Shown piece after piece: positions 42,924 through 53,261 of a DNA stretch of 64,000 bases (the first letter of the stretch is position 1; each line of letters begins with the position of its first letter). Origin of the DNA: Allobosea sp. (GTDB taxonomy: Bacteria; Pseudomonadota; Alphaproteobacteria; Rhizobiales; Beijerinckiaceae). The notes beneath the pieces are model-generated. The model worked only from the letters and a program-made list of their open reading frames with translations. It was not told the origin of the DNA and made no database searches. Location: positions 1 through 64,000 of the forward strand of contig NZ_JAFKFX010000032.1 in the NCBI RefSeq assembly GCF_017308075.1, in the 5' to 3' direction. The position numbers were made by a program, and so were the translations under genes.

Positions 42924-43508
42924 ATGTGGCAGCCACGGGATCCCGCCATCGCGGCGAAAGCTCGGCCCGAGGTCTACAGCACAACGGCGCGACGGTTCCA
43001 TTGGCTGACCGTCGCGGCGGTCTTCGTGATGATCCCGCTCGGCCTCGGCATGACCTATCGCGGCAATACGCTCGATATCTGGGACGGGCTGACCAACGGG
43101 CTCTATTCCGCGCATAAGCTTCTGGGTTTCCTCGTGCTTTGGCTCACGGCCGGACGTTTGGCCTATCGGCTCCTGCATGGCGCACCACCTGACGAGCCGA
43201 CGCTGGCATGGTGGCAGAAGGCTGGCTCGCACCTCGTTCACTGGGCACTTTACGGGCTGCTTCTCGTCGTGCCCTTGCTGGGCTGGATCGGCGTTTCGCT
43301 GTTTCCGGCGTTGACGATCTTCGACCTGTTCAACCTGCCGGCCCTGGCCGGGCCCGACGAGGCGGCGGCCAAGCGCGTGCTCGCGCTGCATGGCTGGCTG
43401 GCAATTCTGCTGGCACTGACGATCGCCGGCCATATCGGCGCGGCACTCTACCACTATTTCATCCGCCGGGACGGGGTGTTGCGGCGCATGCTGCCAGGGC
43501 TGAGATAG
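42924..43508 (+). CDS. cytochrome b561 family protein
   Basis: A 194-residue membrane protein with four predicted helices and histidines placed as b-haem ligands ('RRFHWLTVAAVFVM', 'SAHKLLGFLVLW', 'LVHWALYGLLLV', 'LALHGWLAILLA'). It would transfer electrons at the inner membrane, for example from ubiquinol or to superoxide. It converges with the NUDIX gene, 3 bp apart. Confidence 0.88.
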   Translation: MWQPRDPAIAAKARPEVYSTTARRFHWLTVAAVFVMIPLGLGMTYRGNTLDIWDGLTNGLYSAHKLLGFLVLWLTAGRLAYRLLHGAPPDEPTLAWWQKAGSHLVHWALYGLLLVVPLLGWIGVSLFPALTIFDLFNLPALAGPDEAAAKRVLALHGWLAILLALTIAGHIGAALYHYFIRRDGVLRRMLPGLR

Positions 43509-43511
43509 GCC

Positions 43512-44030
43512 TCACCAGCGTTCGTCGACCGGGGCGCCCGCCGTGATCTCGGCGAGCCGCCGGCGGGTGCCGGGCGTCGTGCCCTCAGGCAGCGCGGACA
43601 GCGCGAAGAAGCCGGCTTCCGCGATCTCGAAATCGGGTACCTTCGGTGCGGACCGCGTGAAATCACGGATGATGAAGACCGCGACATGGTCGCGCCGCGA
43701 GCTCTCGCCGCTCAGGAACAGGCCATGCAGCACGGCGGGCCCGATGATCTCGATATTGGCTTCCTCACGCAGTTCCTTGCCGATCGCCGCGGCGACGGTC
43801 TCCCCCGGCTCGACGCCGCCGCCGGGCAGATGCCAGCCGGGGGTGTAGGTGTGGCGAACGAGGAAAATCTCGCCGGCATCGTTCAGGACAGCGGCGCGCA
43901 CGCCGAGGGTCAGGCCGCGGCTCAAGCGAAAATACAGGTGCAGGGCCCAGCCGAACAGGCGCCGCATCGGCCGCGGTAGCCTGTCGATCGGCGCGGGCCG
44001 GCTCGTCTGTGGGGAGGAGGAATTGCTCAT
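43512..44030 (-). CDS. NUDIX hydrolase
   Basis: A 172-residue hydrolase. The Nudix box is present in 'GGGVEPGETVAAAIGKELREEANI', with Lys in place of the usual Arg and Asn in place of the late Gly; the metal-binding Glu residues remain. It would act on a nucleoside diphosphate linked to another moiety. The basic N-terminus 'RPMRRLFGWALHLYFRLSRG' may associate with the membrane. Confidence 0.85.
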   Translation of the reverse strand: MSNSSSPQTSRPAPIDRLPRPMRRLFGWALHLYFRLSRGLTLGVRAAVLNDAGEIFLVRHTYTPGWHLPGGGVEPGETVAAAIGKELREEANIEIIGPAVLHGLFLSGESSRRDHVAVFIIRDFTRSAPKVPDFEIAEAGFFALSALPEGTTPGTRRRLAEITAGAPVDERW

Positions 44031-44143
44031 CGGGGCGGCATTTTCTCAAGCTTGGTGATTGATCTATGCGACAGGCGCATATCAGGCCTCTGTTTGCTCT
44101 CGAGTTCCAACACAAACGCGCCGCAAATCAGGAAGATAAGGCG

Positions 44144-44284
44144 ATGGTCACCGCTGGGGAATTCGCCATGCTGCTCGCCTTCATCACCTCCTGGTTTCAG
44201 GCCAAGCCCGCCTTCGTCTGGAAGCCGGCGCTGACCCTGACCGATCCGCGCATCGTCTCGGAACTGACCGACTCGCTCAACTGA
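44144..44284 (+). CDS. possible 46-residue small protein
   Basis: A short frame from ATG 44144 with a weak AAGATAAGG-like ribosome binding site. The product has a hydrophobic central segment 'MLLAFITSWFQAKPAFVW'. I do not recognise it. It sits between a divergent NUDIX gene and a phosphoesterase gene, and could be real or chance. Confidence 0.35.
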   Translation: MVTAGEFAMLLAFITSWFQAKPAFVWKPALTLTDPRIVSELTDSLN

Positions 44285-44367
44285 GCCGGCCCGCGGTCCT
44301 GCGTCACATTCATCCAATCTTGCGTCCACGCTTGACTGCGCCCGCCTGCTGAGGGCAAGCGCAGGGC

Positions 44368-45264
44368 GTGTTCACGCTTGCGCATCTGTCGGACCCGCAT
44401 CTCGGGCCGCTTGCCCGGTTCTCCCTGCGGGAGCTGATCGGCAAGCGCGCGACCGGCTATGTCAACTGGCGGCGCAAGCGTCGCCACGCCCATGACATGG
44501 AGATTCTCGGGCTGATCGTCGCCGACATCCTGGCGCAAAAGCCCGACCATATCGCCTGCACCGGCGACGTCTCGCATATCGGCCTGCCCAACGAGTTCAA
44601 GACGGCGCTGACCTTCCTCGACACGCTCGGCCCGCGCGACAAAGTCTCCTTCGTCCCCGGCAATCACGACGCCTATGCCCGCTCCTCGCTGCAGGCCCTG
44701 GCTGGCGAACTCGGCCCCTGGTGCGCCAGCGACGATGGCGAGCCCGGCTACCCCTGGTATCGCCGGCGCGGCCCGGTCGCGCTGATCGGCATGAACACCG
44801 GCATTCCGACGCTGCCGCTGATGGCGACCGGCCGCGTCGGCCCGGCCCAGATCGTCATGGCCGAAAAGTTCCTGGCGCAGGCCAAGGCCGAGGGGCTGAT
44901 CCGCGTCATCCTGATCCATCACCCGCCCTATGTCGGCGGTGCCCGGCGCACCCGCGAACTGCTCGACGCGCCGGCCTTCGAGGCGATGCTGGCCCGCGTC
45001 GGCGCCGACCTCGTCCTGCACGGCCATAATCACCGCTTCTCGCTGGCCTGGCGGCCAGGCGCCGGTCGCGACGTGCCGATCGTCGGCGTGCCCTCGGCCT
45101 CGATCGGGCCGCGCGGCCATGGCGAGCTTGCCTCCTGGCACCTCTTGCGGATCGAGGGGACGGCGGAGGCCCCGGCGATCACACTGGAGCGCCGCGGCTT
45201 CGACCTCGACGGCACGGTGAAGCTGCAGCAGACAATGCCGCTGACCGGTGGCGGCACCGTCTAG
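44368..45264 (+). CDS. metallophosphoesterase
   Basis: A 298-residue calcineurin-like phosphoesterase starting with GTG. The metal-binding motifs are in order: 'HLSDPHLGP', 'ACTGDVSHIG', 'VPGNHDAY', 'ILIHHPPYV' and 'LHGHNHRFSL'. It resembles cAMP phosphodiesterase CpdA/Icc-like proteins but with an unproven substrate. Confidence 0.88.
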   Translation: MFTLAHLSDPHLGPLARFSLRELIGKRATGYVNWRRKRRHAHDMEILGLIVADILAQKPDHIACTGDVSHIGLPNEFKTALTFLDTLGPRDKVSFVPGNHDAYARSSLQALAGELGPWCASDDGEPGYPWYRRRGPVALIGMNTGIPTLPLMATGRVGPAQIVMAEKFLAQAKAEGLIRVILIHHPPYVGGARRTRELLDAPAFEAMLARVGADLVLHGHNHRFSLAWRPGAGRDVPIVGVPSASIGPRGHGELASWHLLRIEGTAEAPAITLERRGFDLDGTVKLQQTMPLTGGGTV

Positions 45265-45272
45265 GAGACGTC

Positions 45273-45385
45273 GCCGTCATTCTTGGCCGAAGCGCAGCGC
45301 AGAGCCGAGAATCTCATGACGAGAAGGCGCCTGTTCGGCGCCTCGCCTGGCGCGAGATGCTCGGGTCGAGCCCGAGCATGACGGC
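45273..45385. repeat. REP-like extragenic palindrome cluster
   Basis: GCCGTCAT at 45273 pairs with ATGACGGC ending at 45385. Inside are AGGCGCC/GGCGCCT and a perfect 9-bp stem ATGCTCGGG (45357-45365) with CCCGAGCAT (45371-45379). It lies between convergent genes and may also end transcription. Confidence 0.6.
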
Positions 45386-45398
45386 TGTCGAATGGGCG

Positions 45399-46145
45399 TC
45401 AGACGCAGCGGCCGCCGTCGACCGCCAGCACCGAGCCGGTGACCATTTCGGACTCGTCCGAGCACAGGAACAGCGCGGCATTGGCGATGTCCTGCGGTGT
45501 CGAGAAGCGGCCCCAGGGAATCGTCGCGGTGAAGGCCTTGCGCTTTTCCGGCGTGTCCTCGCCCATGAAGGTCGCGAGCAGCGGCGTCTCGCCGGCGACG
45601 GGCGCGATGGCGTTGACGCGGATCCGGTCGGGAGCGAGCTCGACCGCCATCGACTTCGAGAGCAGGTTCGCGGCGCCCTTCGAGCCGTTGTACCAGGTCA
45701 GGCCGGGGCGGGGCCGGACCCCGGCCGTCGAGCCGATGTTGAGGATGACGCCGCCGCCATGCTCGCGGAAATGCGGCACCGTCGCCTTGGCCATAAGGAA
45801 GATCGACTTCACGTTGACATCGAAGACGCGGTCGAACTCGGCCTCGCTGACATCGAGCATCGGCTGGTTGCGGTGGCTGATGCCGGCATTGTTGACGACG
45901 ATGTCGAGCCGGCCGAATCGCTTGATCACGCGGGCGACGGCACTGTCGACGCTGCGGGCCTTGCCGACATCGCAGGCGACCGCAAAAGCCTTGCGGCCGA
46001 TCGCCTTGGCGGCCTCCTTCGCCTTGTCGCCATTGATGTCGAGCACGGCGACGCGCGCGCCCTCGCGCACGAAGGTCTCGGCGATGCCGAAGCCGAACCC
46101 TTGCGCCGCGCCGGTGATCAGCGCGGTCTTGCCCTTCAGTCTCAT
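45399..46145 (-). CDS. SDR-family oxidoreductase
   Basis: A 248-residue classical short-chain dehydrogenase. Cofactor motif 'TGAAQGFGFGIAE', 'NNAGI', catalytic Ser in 'NIGSTAG', and Tyr/Lys in 'WYNGSKGA'; Asp in 'VLDINGDK' favours NAD. It resembles glucose/3-ketoacyl dehydrogenase-type enzymes; substrate unknown. The ATG at 46145 fits the family; the frame extends upstream without support. Confidence 0.88.
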   Translation of the reverse strand: MRLKGKTALITGAAQGFGFGIAETFVREGARVAVLDINGDKAKEAAKAIGRKAFAVACDVGKARSVDSAVARVIKRFGRLDIVVNNAGISHRNQPMLDVSEAEFDRVFDVNVKSIFLMAKATVPHFREHGGGVILNIGSTAGVRPRPGLTWYNGSKGAANLLSKSMAVELAPDRIRVNAIAPVAGETPLLATFMGEDTPEKRKAFTATIPWGRFSTPQDIANAALFLCSDESEMVTGSVLAVDGGRCV

Positions 46146-46370
46146 GGTGTTTCCTCGGGATTCTTCGTGTCCGGTGAGTTTGGGGCGTTTTGCCGGCGGG
46201 GATAAATAGGCTTTCGCGATCGGGCGGATAGCAAAAAGGTATGGGCTGCCGGGCATGGCGGGCTCGCGGCCACGGCCGGATCGGCGGGCCCTCCTTGCAG
46301 CGCCGCCATGCAGAGACGTCTCGGTGTTGTCAGGTTGTCGGCGCTAGGATGTGTTTCCGAGACGACCATC

Positions 46371-47477
46371 ATGAGAATGCCTATGACCAGACCATCCCAT
46401 CGCCCGGATCAGCGGCCGCAGCTTGCGCGGCGCCGTATCGCGGCCTTGGTGCTTGCCGCCACCCTTTTCGCGGATTCGGCCGCGCAGGCCTGCACGCGTC
46501 TGGTCTATTTCGGTGCCGAGGGGCGAAACCTGACGGCGCGCTCGATGGACTGGAAGAGCGACGTCGCGACCAATCTCTGGATCCTGCCCCGCGGTATCGA
46601 GCGCAATGGCGAAGCCGGGCCCAACTCGTTCAGATGGACGGCGAAATATGGCAGCGTCATCGCTTCCGGCTACGACATCTCGACGACTGATGGTCTGAAC
46701 GAAGCCGGGCTTTCGGCCAATCTGCTCTGGCTAGTGGAATCGGAGTATCCGAAGTTCGACGCTACCTCGAAGCCGGGCCTGACCATCGCCGCCTGGGCCC
46801 AGTACGTTCTCGACAGCTTCGGCACCGTGGCGGAGGCCGTGGACGCCCTGCGCAAGGAGCCGTTCACGATCGTCACCGATGCCGTCCCGGGCGAGACGCG
46901 GCTTGCGACGCTGCACCTTTCGATCTCGGACGCGACAGGCGACAGCGCGATCGTCGAGTACATCGACGGCCGCCAGGTGATCCACCATGACCGGGCCTAT
47001 CAGGTCATGACCAATTCGCCGATCTTCGACCAGCAGCTCGCGCTCAACTCATACTGGAAGCAGATCGGCGGCACTGCGATGCTGCCCGGCACCAATCGCG
47101 CCTCCGACCGCTTCGCCCGCGCTTCGTTCTACGTCAACGCGATCCCGAAATTCGAGGATCCCGACCGTGCCGTCGCCAGCGTCTTCAGCGTCATCCGCAA
47201 TGTCTCGGTGCCGTTCGGGCTGACGACGCCGGACCAGCCGAACATCTCCTCGACGCGCTGGCGAACCGTCGTCGACCATGCGCGAAAGCTGTATTTCTTC
47301 GAATCCGCGCTGACCCCGAACACCTTCTGGGTCGATCTGAAGCAGGTCGACTTTTCGCCTGCCGGCGGTGTCCGCAAGCTCGATCTCGGCAAGGACCAGA
47401 CCCAGATCTATTCCGGCAACGCCACTGCCCGTTTCGTTCCGGCCAAGCCGTTTCCGTTCCTTGGCAAGAATCCGTAG
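46371..47477 (+). CDS. exported choloylglycine-hydrolase-like (linear amide C-N hydrolase)
   Basis: A 368-residue Ntn hydrolase. A signal peptide ends in 'FADSAAQA', and the next residue Cys41 ('CTRLVYFGAEGRNLTARSMDW') would become the N-terminal nucleophile. The family motifs 'GLNEAGLSANLLWL', 'ISDATGDSAIVEYIDG' and 'VMTNSPIFD' follow. Members cleave bile-salt, penicillin or N-acyl-homoserine-lactone amides. The exported location suggests a periplasmic acylase. Three in-frame ATGs (46371, 46377, 46383) are possible starts. Confidence 0.85.
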   Translation: MRMPMTRPSHRPDQRPQLARRRIAALVLAATLFADSAAQACTRLVYFGAEGRNLTARSMDWKSDVATNLWILPRGIERNGEAGPNSFRWTAKYGSVIASGYDISTTDGLNEAGLSANLLWLVESEYPKFDATSKPGLTIAAWAQYVLDSFGTVAEAVDALRKEPFTIVTDAVPGETRLATLHLSISDATGDSAIVEYIDGRQVIHHDRAYQVMTNSPIFDQQLALNSYWKQIGGTAMLPGTNRASDRFARASFYVNAIPKFEDPDRAVASVFSVIRNVSVPFGLTTPDQPNISSTRWRTVVDHARKLYFFESALTPNTFWVDLKQVDFSPAGGVRKLDLGKDQTQIYSGNATARFVPAKPFPFLGKNP

Positions 47478-47490
47478 CCTGGGCGCTTTC

Positions 47491-47521
47491 GACGCCGGTC
47501 AGGGTGCTCTCGGCCGGCGTC
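47491..47521. terminator. weak hairpin between convergent genes
   Basis: GACGCCGG (47491-47498) pairs with CCGGCGTC (47514-47521) across a 15-nt loop, between the amide hydrolase and the ABC-F gene. There is no T-tract. Confidence 0.3.
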
Positions 47522-47541
47522 TGCGCTCGAACGAAGCGCGC

Positions 47542-49350
<1,809 letters not shown>

Positions 49351-49441
49351 GGCGTTCCTTTGATGTCAGGCCGCCCGGATAGACCGCCCGGCGGGTGCTG
49401 TCACCTCCGGCACGGGCTTGCCTGTCTCGGAATCCATTATA

Positions 49442-49458
49442 AGATACAAATCGTATCT
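49442..49458. promoter_or_regulatory. inverted repeat AGATAC-N5-GTATCT
   Basis: A perfect 6-bp inverted repeat in an AT-rich stretch between divergent uup and the 49471 gene, 12 bp before the latter's ATG. It could be an operator or part of the promoter. Confidence 0.35.
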
Positions 49459-49470
49459 CTTGGTGGATGG

Positions 49471-49836
49471 ATGCTTCCCGTGAGACAGCCGACCCCTCGC
49501 AAGCCCCGCAGCGCCCGCATCGGTGACAATGGCGGTCCGCCGCTGGAGGAGAAAAGGCGCGAGCCGGAGAGCGGCAAGGGCGAGATCGGCCGCTATTTCG
49601 ACTGGCGTTTCGCCCATCGCCGGGCCTGGAAGAAGCCGCGAGAGATCGCGCTCAGGCGTCAGGAGCGGGCCGAGACGCTGGGGCTCACCTATGAGGAATA
49701 TACCCTCGAAGTGTTGGAGCGCGGCTATTTCCCGCAGCCGGAGCATGTCGAGACGATCGTCGCCAAGCGGCCACAGCGCCGTCGCGACGGCGGCGTGGTC
49801 GGGCAGTCGCTCAAGGGCATGCGGCTGAAGACGTAG
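49471..49836 (+). CDS. conserved hypothetical protein
   Basis: A 121-residue basic protein. The N-terminal 'SARIGDNGGPPLEE' motif recurs in small hypothetical proteins of Hyphomicrobiales. The rest is helical and rich in Arg ('FAHRRAWKKPREIALRRQER'), followed by 'GLTYEEYTLEVLERGYFPQP'. It may bind nucleic acid, but this rests on charge only. The ATG at 49471 follows GGTGG. Confidence 0.65.
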   Translation: MLPVRQPTPRKPRSARIGDNGGPPLEEKRREPESGKGEIGRYFDWRFAHRRAWKKPREIALRRQERAETLGLTYEEYTLEVLERGYFPQPEHVETIVAKRPQRRRDGGVVGQSLKGMRLKT

Positions 49837-49864
49837 AGCGGCTGCGTCGGGACAACTCCTCCGA

Positions 49865-49977
49865 CCTCATCCTGAGGAGGCCGCGTCAGCGGCCGTCTCG
49901 AAGGATGATCTCGGAGGTCCCGCCGCGGTCTGGAGCATCCTTCGAGACGCAGCCTGCGGCCGCTCCTCAGGATGAGG
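49865..49977. repeat. paired REP/BIME-like element
   Basis: Outer arms CCTCATCCTGAGGAG (49865-49879) and its complement (49963-49977) are perfect over 15 bp. Inner arms CGTCTCGAAGGATG (49894-49907) and CATCCTTCGAGACG (49936-49949) are perfect over 14 bp. The 'cctcatcctgagg...tctcgaaggatg' unit is a familiar dispersed repeat in Hyphomicrobiales. Confidence 0.85.
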
Positions 49978-49997
49978 TGGAAGCGAGGTGCGCGCCG

Positions 49998-51041
49998 TCA
50001 GGCGCGCAGCAGACGCCGCAACAGCTTCGTCATCGGCTTCTCGAACCAGCGATAGACCGCAAGGGCTGCGAGGACGGCGACCAGCAAGGCCGCGACGACG
50101 AAGAATCCCGTCGCTCCGGGGGCGATGCGCAGGAAGAGCTCGCGCATGGCCCGCATGGCGAAGGGGTGGACGAGGTAAAGCGCGTAGGAGGCGTCGCCGA
50201 GCCGGGCGAGCTGGCGCACCAGCGCCGAAGGGGCCGACTGGCCGCGCCCGCAGGCCGCGGCGGTGACGAGGAGCAGCGCGGCCGGACCGCGAAAAGCGAG
50301 CGAACCCCAGGGCGTCTGCGCCCACTCGCTGCCGGTCGCTGCGATCAGGATCGCGACGCCCGCGACGACCATCAGCCAGCGCAGGCGGCCTTCGAGACGC
50401 AGACCATGGTTGCGCAGCAGCGCGATCGCCATGCCGCCGGCGAATTCGAGCACGATCGGCTGGCCCCAGAAGCCGAAGGGCAGGGGCAGGGGGACCGCCG
50501 CTTGCGTGGCGACGAGGCCGAACAGCGCGAGCGCAGTCGCCGGCACGACCAGGCGCGCCGGGAGCAGCAGGGCCGCGCCGAACAGCGCGTAGAACAGCAT
50601 CTCGTAGTTCAGCGTCCAGCCCAGCGAATAGACCGGCTGGATCTCGCCGGCCGCATTGGGCAGGGGCCAGAACAGATAGGAGCCGAGGATCTGCCCGGCA
50701 CCCGGCGCGCCCGAATTCAGCAGGGCCGGCGAGGCGAGCATCACCAGCAGGAAGAGCGTCGTCGCCGCCCAGTAGAGCGGGACGATCCGGGCGATGCGCC
50801 GGGCGAGGAACAGGCGCGCGCTGCCGGCCTGGCCGAACAGGTCGGAGGAAGCGTGCACCATGATGAAGCCGGAGATGACGAAGAACAGGTCGACGCCGGC
50901 GTTCCAGGGCAGGATGTCCGAAGGCGAGAAGGCCGTGCCGGCCCGGCCGGCCAGGAAGACGGCGTCGGACTGGACATGGTGCACGGCGACCATCAGTGCC
51001 GCGAAGGCGCGCAGGACCTGGATGCCGTAGAGCTGGGACAA
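49998..51041 (-). CDS. acyltransferase 3 family protein (OafA/YrhL-like)
   Basis: A 347-residue polytopic membrane protein. The N-terminal 'YGIQVLRAFAALMVAVHHVQ' contains the catalytic-type His, and 'GVDLFFVISGFIMV' and 'ARRIARIVPLYW' are the conserved Arg-containing motifs. It would O-acylate a surface sugar such as exopolysaccharide, LPS or glucan. The frame is open to 51191, but a TTG at 51041 avoids overlap with glk and matches family N-termini. Confidence 0.85.
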   Translation of the reverse strand: MSQLYGIQVLRAFAALMVAVHHVQSDAVFLAGRAGTAFSPSDILPWNAGVDLFFVISGFIMVHASSDLFGQAGSARLFLARRIARIVPLYWAATTLFLLVMLASPALLNSGAPGAGQILGSYLFWPLPNAAGEIQPVYSLGWTLNYEMLFYALFGAALLLPARLVVPATALALFGLVATQAAVPLPLPFGFWGQPIVLEFAGGMAIALLRNHGLRLEGRLRWLMVVAGVAILIAATGSEWAQTPWGSLAFRGPAALLLVTAAACGRGQSAPSALVRQLARLGDASYALYLVHPFAMRAMRELFLRIAPGATGFFVVAALLVAVLAALAVYRWFEKPMTKLLRRLLRA

Positions 51042-51102
51042 GATGTGAGCGGCTCGGAAGCGGGAAAAGGAGCACTGCGGCGTCAGGAGAGCCGCAGCGC
51101 GT

Positions 51103-52110
51103 TCACGCAAACCACAACCGGGCGGGGTCGTCGAGCCCGAAACGTGCCGGCTCGCAGGCAATCGCGGCGGCGCCACGTTCGGCGGCGGCATCGGCGGTGA
51201 TCACATGCAGCGCAAAACGCGCGGCGAGATCCTCGACCGGCGGCTTGCTGCTGAAGACGGCTTGGAGCGTCGCCTTGTCGGCGAGCGGCAGGATGCGCGG
51301 AGCGATGCCGCCGGCGAGATAGACCCCGCCGGTCGCCTTTAAGGCGAGCGCCAGATCGCCGGCGACGCGAGCGAGCAGCCGCCAGAAGCAGATCACCGCC
51401 ATCAGCGCGGCTGGGTTGCCGTCAAGGGCGAGGGTGGTGACGTCGGCCGCGCTGATATCCGGTTCCGCGAGTCCCGATTGCTGCGCGACTGCCCGGTGGA
51501 AGCGGACGAGCCCGTCACCACGCAGTAGCGCCTCGATCGTGACGCGCGGCAATCCTTCCGACAGGGCCGGCCAGAGCTTCACCTCCGCCGGATCCTCCGG
51601 GCCGATTCCGATATGGCCGCATTCGGTCGGGACGAGCACGCAGGCCTCGCCGCGCTGCAGCAGGGCTGCGGCGCCGAATCCGGTGCCGGGGCCGAGCACC
51701 AGCCGCGGCCCCGTCGCTTCCGGCTGGCCGGCGACCAGCGTGACGACATCCTCTGCGCCGAGCACGGCGAGGGCTGCCGCCAGCGCCTCGAAATCATTGA
51801 CCAGCAGGCCCTGCTCGAGCCGCAGCGCCTGCGCCAGTTTCGGCCCGTCGAAATACCAGCCGGCATTGGTCAGCTGGGCGGAATGGCCATGGAGCGGGCC
51901 GGCGACCGCCAGAACCGCCGAGCGCGGCCTGGTGTGCAATGTCGAAAGGACCGATTCCAGCGCCTGCTCCGGGGTCGGAAAGGCGCCGGTGCTGATACGG
52001 GCGAGCGCTTCCGGCGCCGCGCCATGCTCCGCCAGCAGCGACAGCCGGCAGTTCGTGCCGCCGATATCGGCGATTAGGACGGGGCAGGGCAGGGCGACGG
52101 CGGGGATCAA
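51103..52110 (-). CDS. glk: glucokinase
   Basis: A 335-residue ROK-unrelated bacterial glucokinase (Glk family). It has the ATP-binding 'VLIADIGGTNCRLSLL', 'LVNDFEALAAAL', 'LVLGPGTGFGAAAL', 'TECGHIGIGPED' and 'GGVYLAGGIAPRILPL'. It phosphorylates glucose. The best start is a TTG at 52110 that overlaps the hyi stop codon (TTGA), so translation is coupled to the hydroxypyruvate isomerase. Confidence 0.87.
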   Translation of the reverse strand: MIPAVALPCPVLIADIGGTNCRLSLLAEHGAAPEALARISTGAFPTPEQALESVLSTLHTRPRSAVLAVAGPLHGHSAQLTNAGWYFDGPKLAQALRLEQGLLVNDFEALAAALAVLGAEDVVTLVAGQPEATGPRLVLGPGTGFGAAALLQRGEACVLVPTECGHIGIGPEDPAEVKLWPALSEGLPRVTIEALLRGDGLVRFHRAVAQQSGLAEPDISAADVTTLALDGNPAALMAVICFWRLLARVAGDLALALKATGGVYLAGGIAPRILPLADKATLQAVFSSKPPVEDLAARFALHVITADAAAERGAAAIACEPARFGLDDPARLWFA

Positions 52111-52886
52111 GCGCGCCTCTTCCAGGGTGCGAACCAGCCGAGCCCTTCCAGCGTCCCGGCGCGGGGGCGGTATTCGCAGCCGACGCAGCCGGCATAGCCG
52201 AGCGAGTCGAGCTGGGAGAAGAGCTTCGCATAGTCGGGCTTGGTGCCGTCGGGCTCGTGCCGGCCTTCGGCATTGGCGATCTGGACATGGCCGACGAGCG
52301 GGTAGAGCGCTTCGAGGCGGGCGCCGACATCGCCATGGATCAGCTCGCAATGATACATGTCGAACTGCAATTTGACGTTGGGCCGGCCGGATTCGCGGAC
52401 ATAGGCCGCTGCCTGGTCGAAATCATTCAGGAAGTAGCCCGGCATGTCCTTGCCGTTGATCGGCTCGAGCAGCAGGTCGATGCCGTGCTCGCCGAGCTTG
52501 TCGGCGGCATAGGCGATCGAGGCGCGATAGGCCTTCTGCGCGGCCGGGTCCTTGGGGTCGGCATGGCCGGCCATCATGTGCAGGCGCTTGACGCCGGTCT
52601 CATGGACGTAGGCGAGAGCGGTCTCGATGCCGGCGCGGAACTCTGCCTCGCGGCCGGGGATCGCCGCCATGCCGCGCTCACCATTGTTCCAGTCGCCGGG
52701 CGGCAGGTTGAACAAGGCCTGCTCCAATTCGCCGCCGGCCAGCGCAAGACCGACCTTCTCCGCCGGATGTTCATAAGGGAAGAGGAACTCGACGGCGTCG
52801 AAACCGGCATCCGAGGCCGCCTTGAAGCGGTCGAGGAAGGCCCATTCGTTGAACATCATCGAGAGATTGGCGGCAAAGCGAGGCAT
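52107..52886 (-). CDS. hyi: hydroxypyruvate isomerase / 2-oxo-tetronate isomerase
   Basis: A 259-residue TIM-barrel isomerase. It has 'MPRFAANLSMMFNEWAFLDRF', 'AVEFLFPYEHPAE', 'LLLEPINGKDMPGYFLND', 'LQFDMYHCELIHGD', 'HVQIANAEGRHEPDG' and 'GYAGCVGCEYRPRAGT'; the Glu, Asp, His and Glu residues in these blocks form the metal site. It interconverts hydroxypyruvate and tartronate semialdehyde. The ATG at 52886 matches family length. It is followed by overlapping glk. Confidence 0.9.
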   Translation of the reverse strand: MPRFAANLSMMFNEWAFLDRFKAASDAGFDAVEFLFPYEHPAEKVGLALAGGELEQALFNLPPGDWNNGERGMAAIPGREAEFRAGIETALAYVHETGVKRLHMMAGHADPKDPAAQKAYRASIAYAADKLGEHGIDLLLEPINGKDMPGYFLNDFDQAAAYVRESGRPNVKLQFDMYHCELIHGDVGARLEALYPLVGHVQIANAEGRHEPDGTKPDYAKLFSQLDSLGYAGCVGCEYRPRAGTLEGLGWFAPWKRRA

Positions 52887-53136
52887 GAAGGTCTCTTCAG
52901 TGGATTTAAGCCGAGGCAAGCTAGTCCGATCCGTCGGCCGCGTCATGTCGATAACGCGACTGGTGGCACTCCGTTCCGGAATGCGCGGTCTGCGCTCGCG
53001 ATTGCCGGGGCTCAACGGCCGCCGGGGAGACCCACGCGGCGAGCGAAGCCTGCCGGCGCTGCGCCAAAGGCGAGGCTCAGGATGGTGGTGTCCATGAGCC
53101 GGCCTGTCCGATCACTCACCTTTGTATCGGGACACT

Positions 53137-53237
53137 GGTCGTCCCGGACAACCGGAGGGAGACCCGGGATCCATGCCGGAACCGTTCAGGCATGGATCCC
53201 GGATCGGCGCCGCTGACGCGGCTTGTCCGGGATGACC
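53137..53237. repeat. REP-like extragenic palindrome
   Basis: The outer arms (53137-53150 and 53224-53237) pair with one mismatch. The inner arms CCGGGATCCATGCC (53164-53177) and GGCATGGATCCCGG (53189-53202) are perfect over 14 bp. It occupies part of the 375-bp gene-free stretch 52887-53261; the remainder shows nothing else I can support apart from the expected hyi promoter. Confidence 0.8.
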
Positions 53238-53261
53238 GTCGAGGGGGTCGCTCGAGTGACG

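Noticed and set aside
49411-49430. Sigma-54-like CCGGCAC...TTGC sequence in the uup upstream region
   Set aside because: The GG-GC spacing is nine bases rather than ten and the first base does not match; not a valid -24/-12 element.
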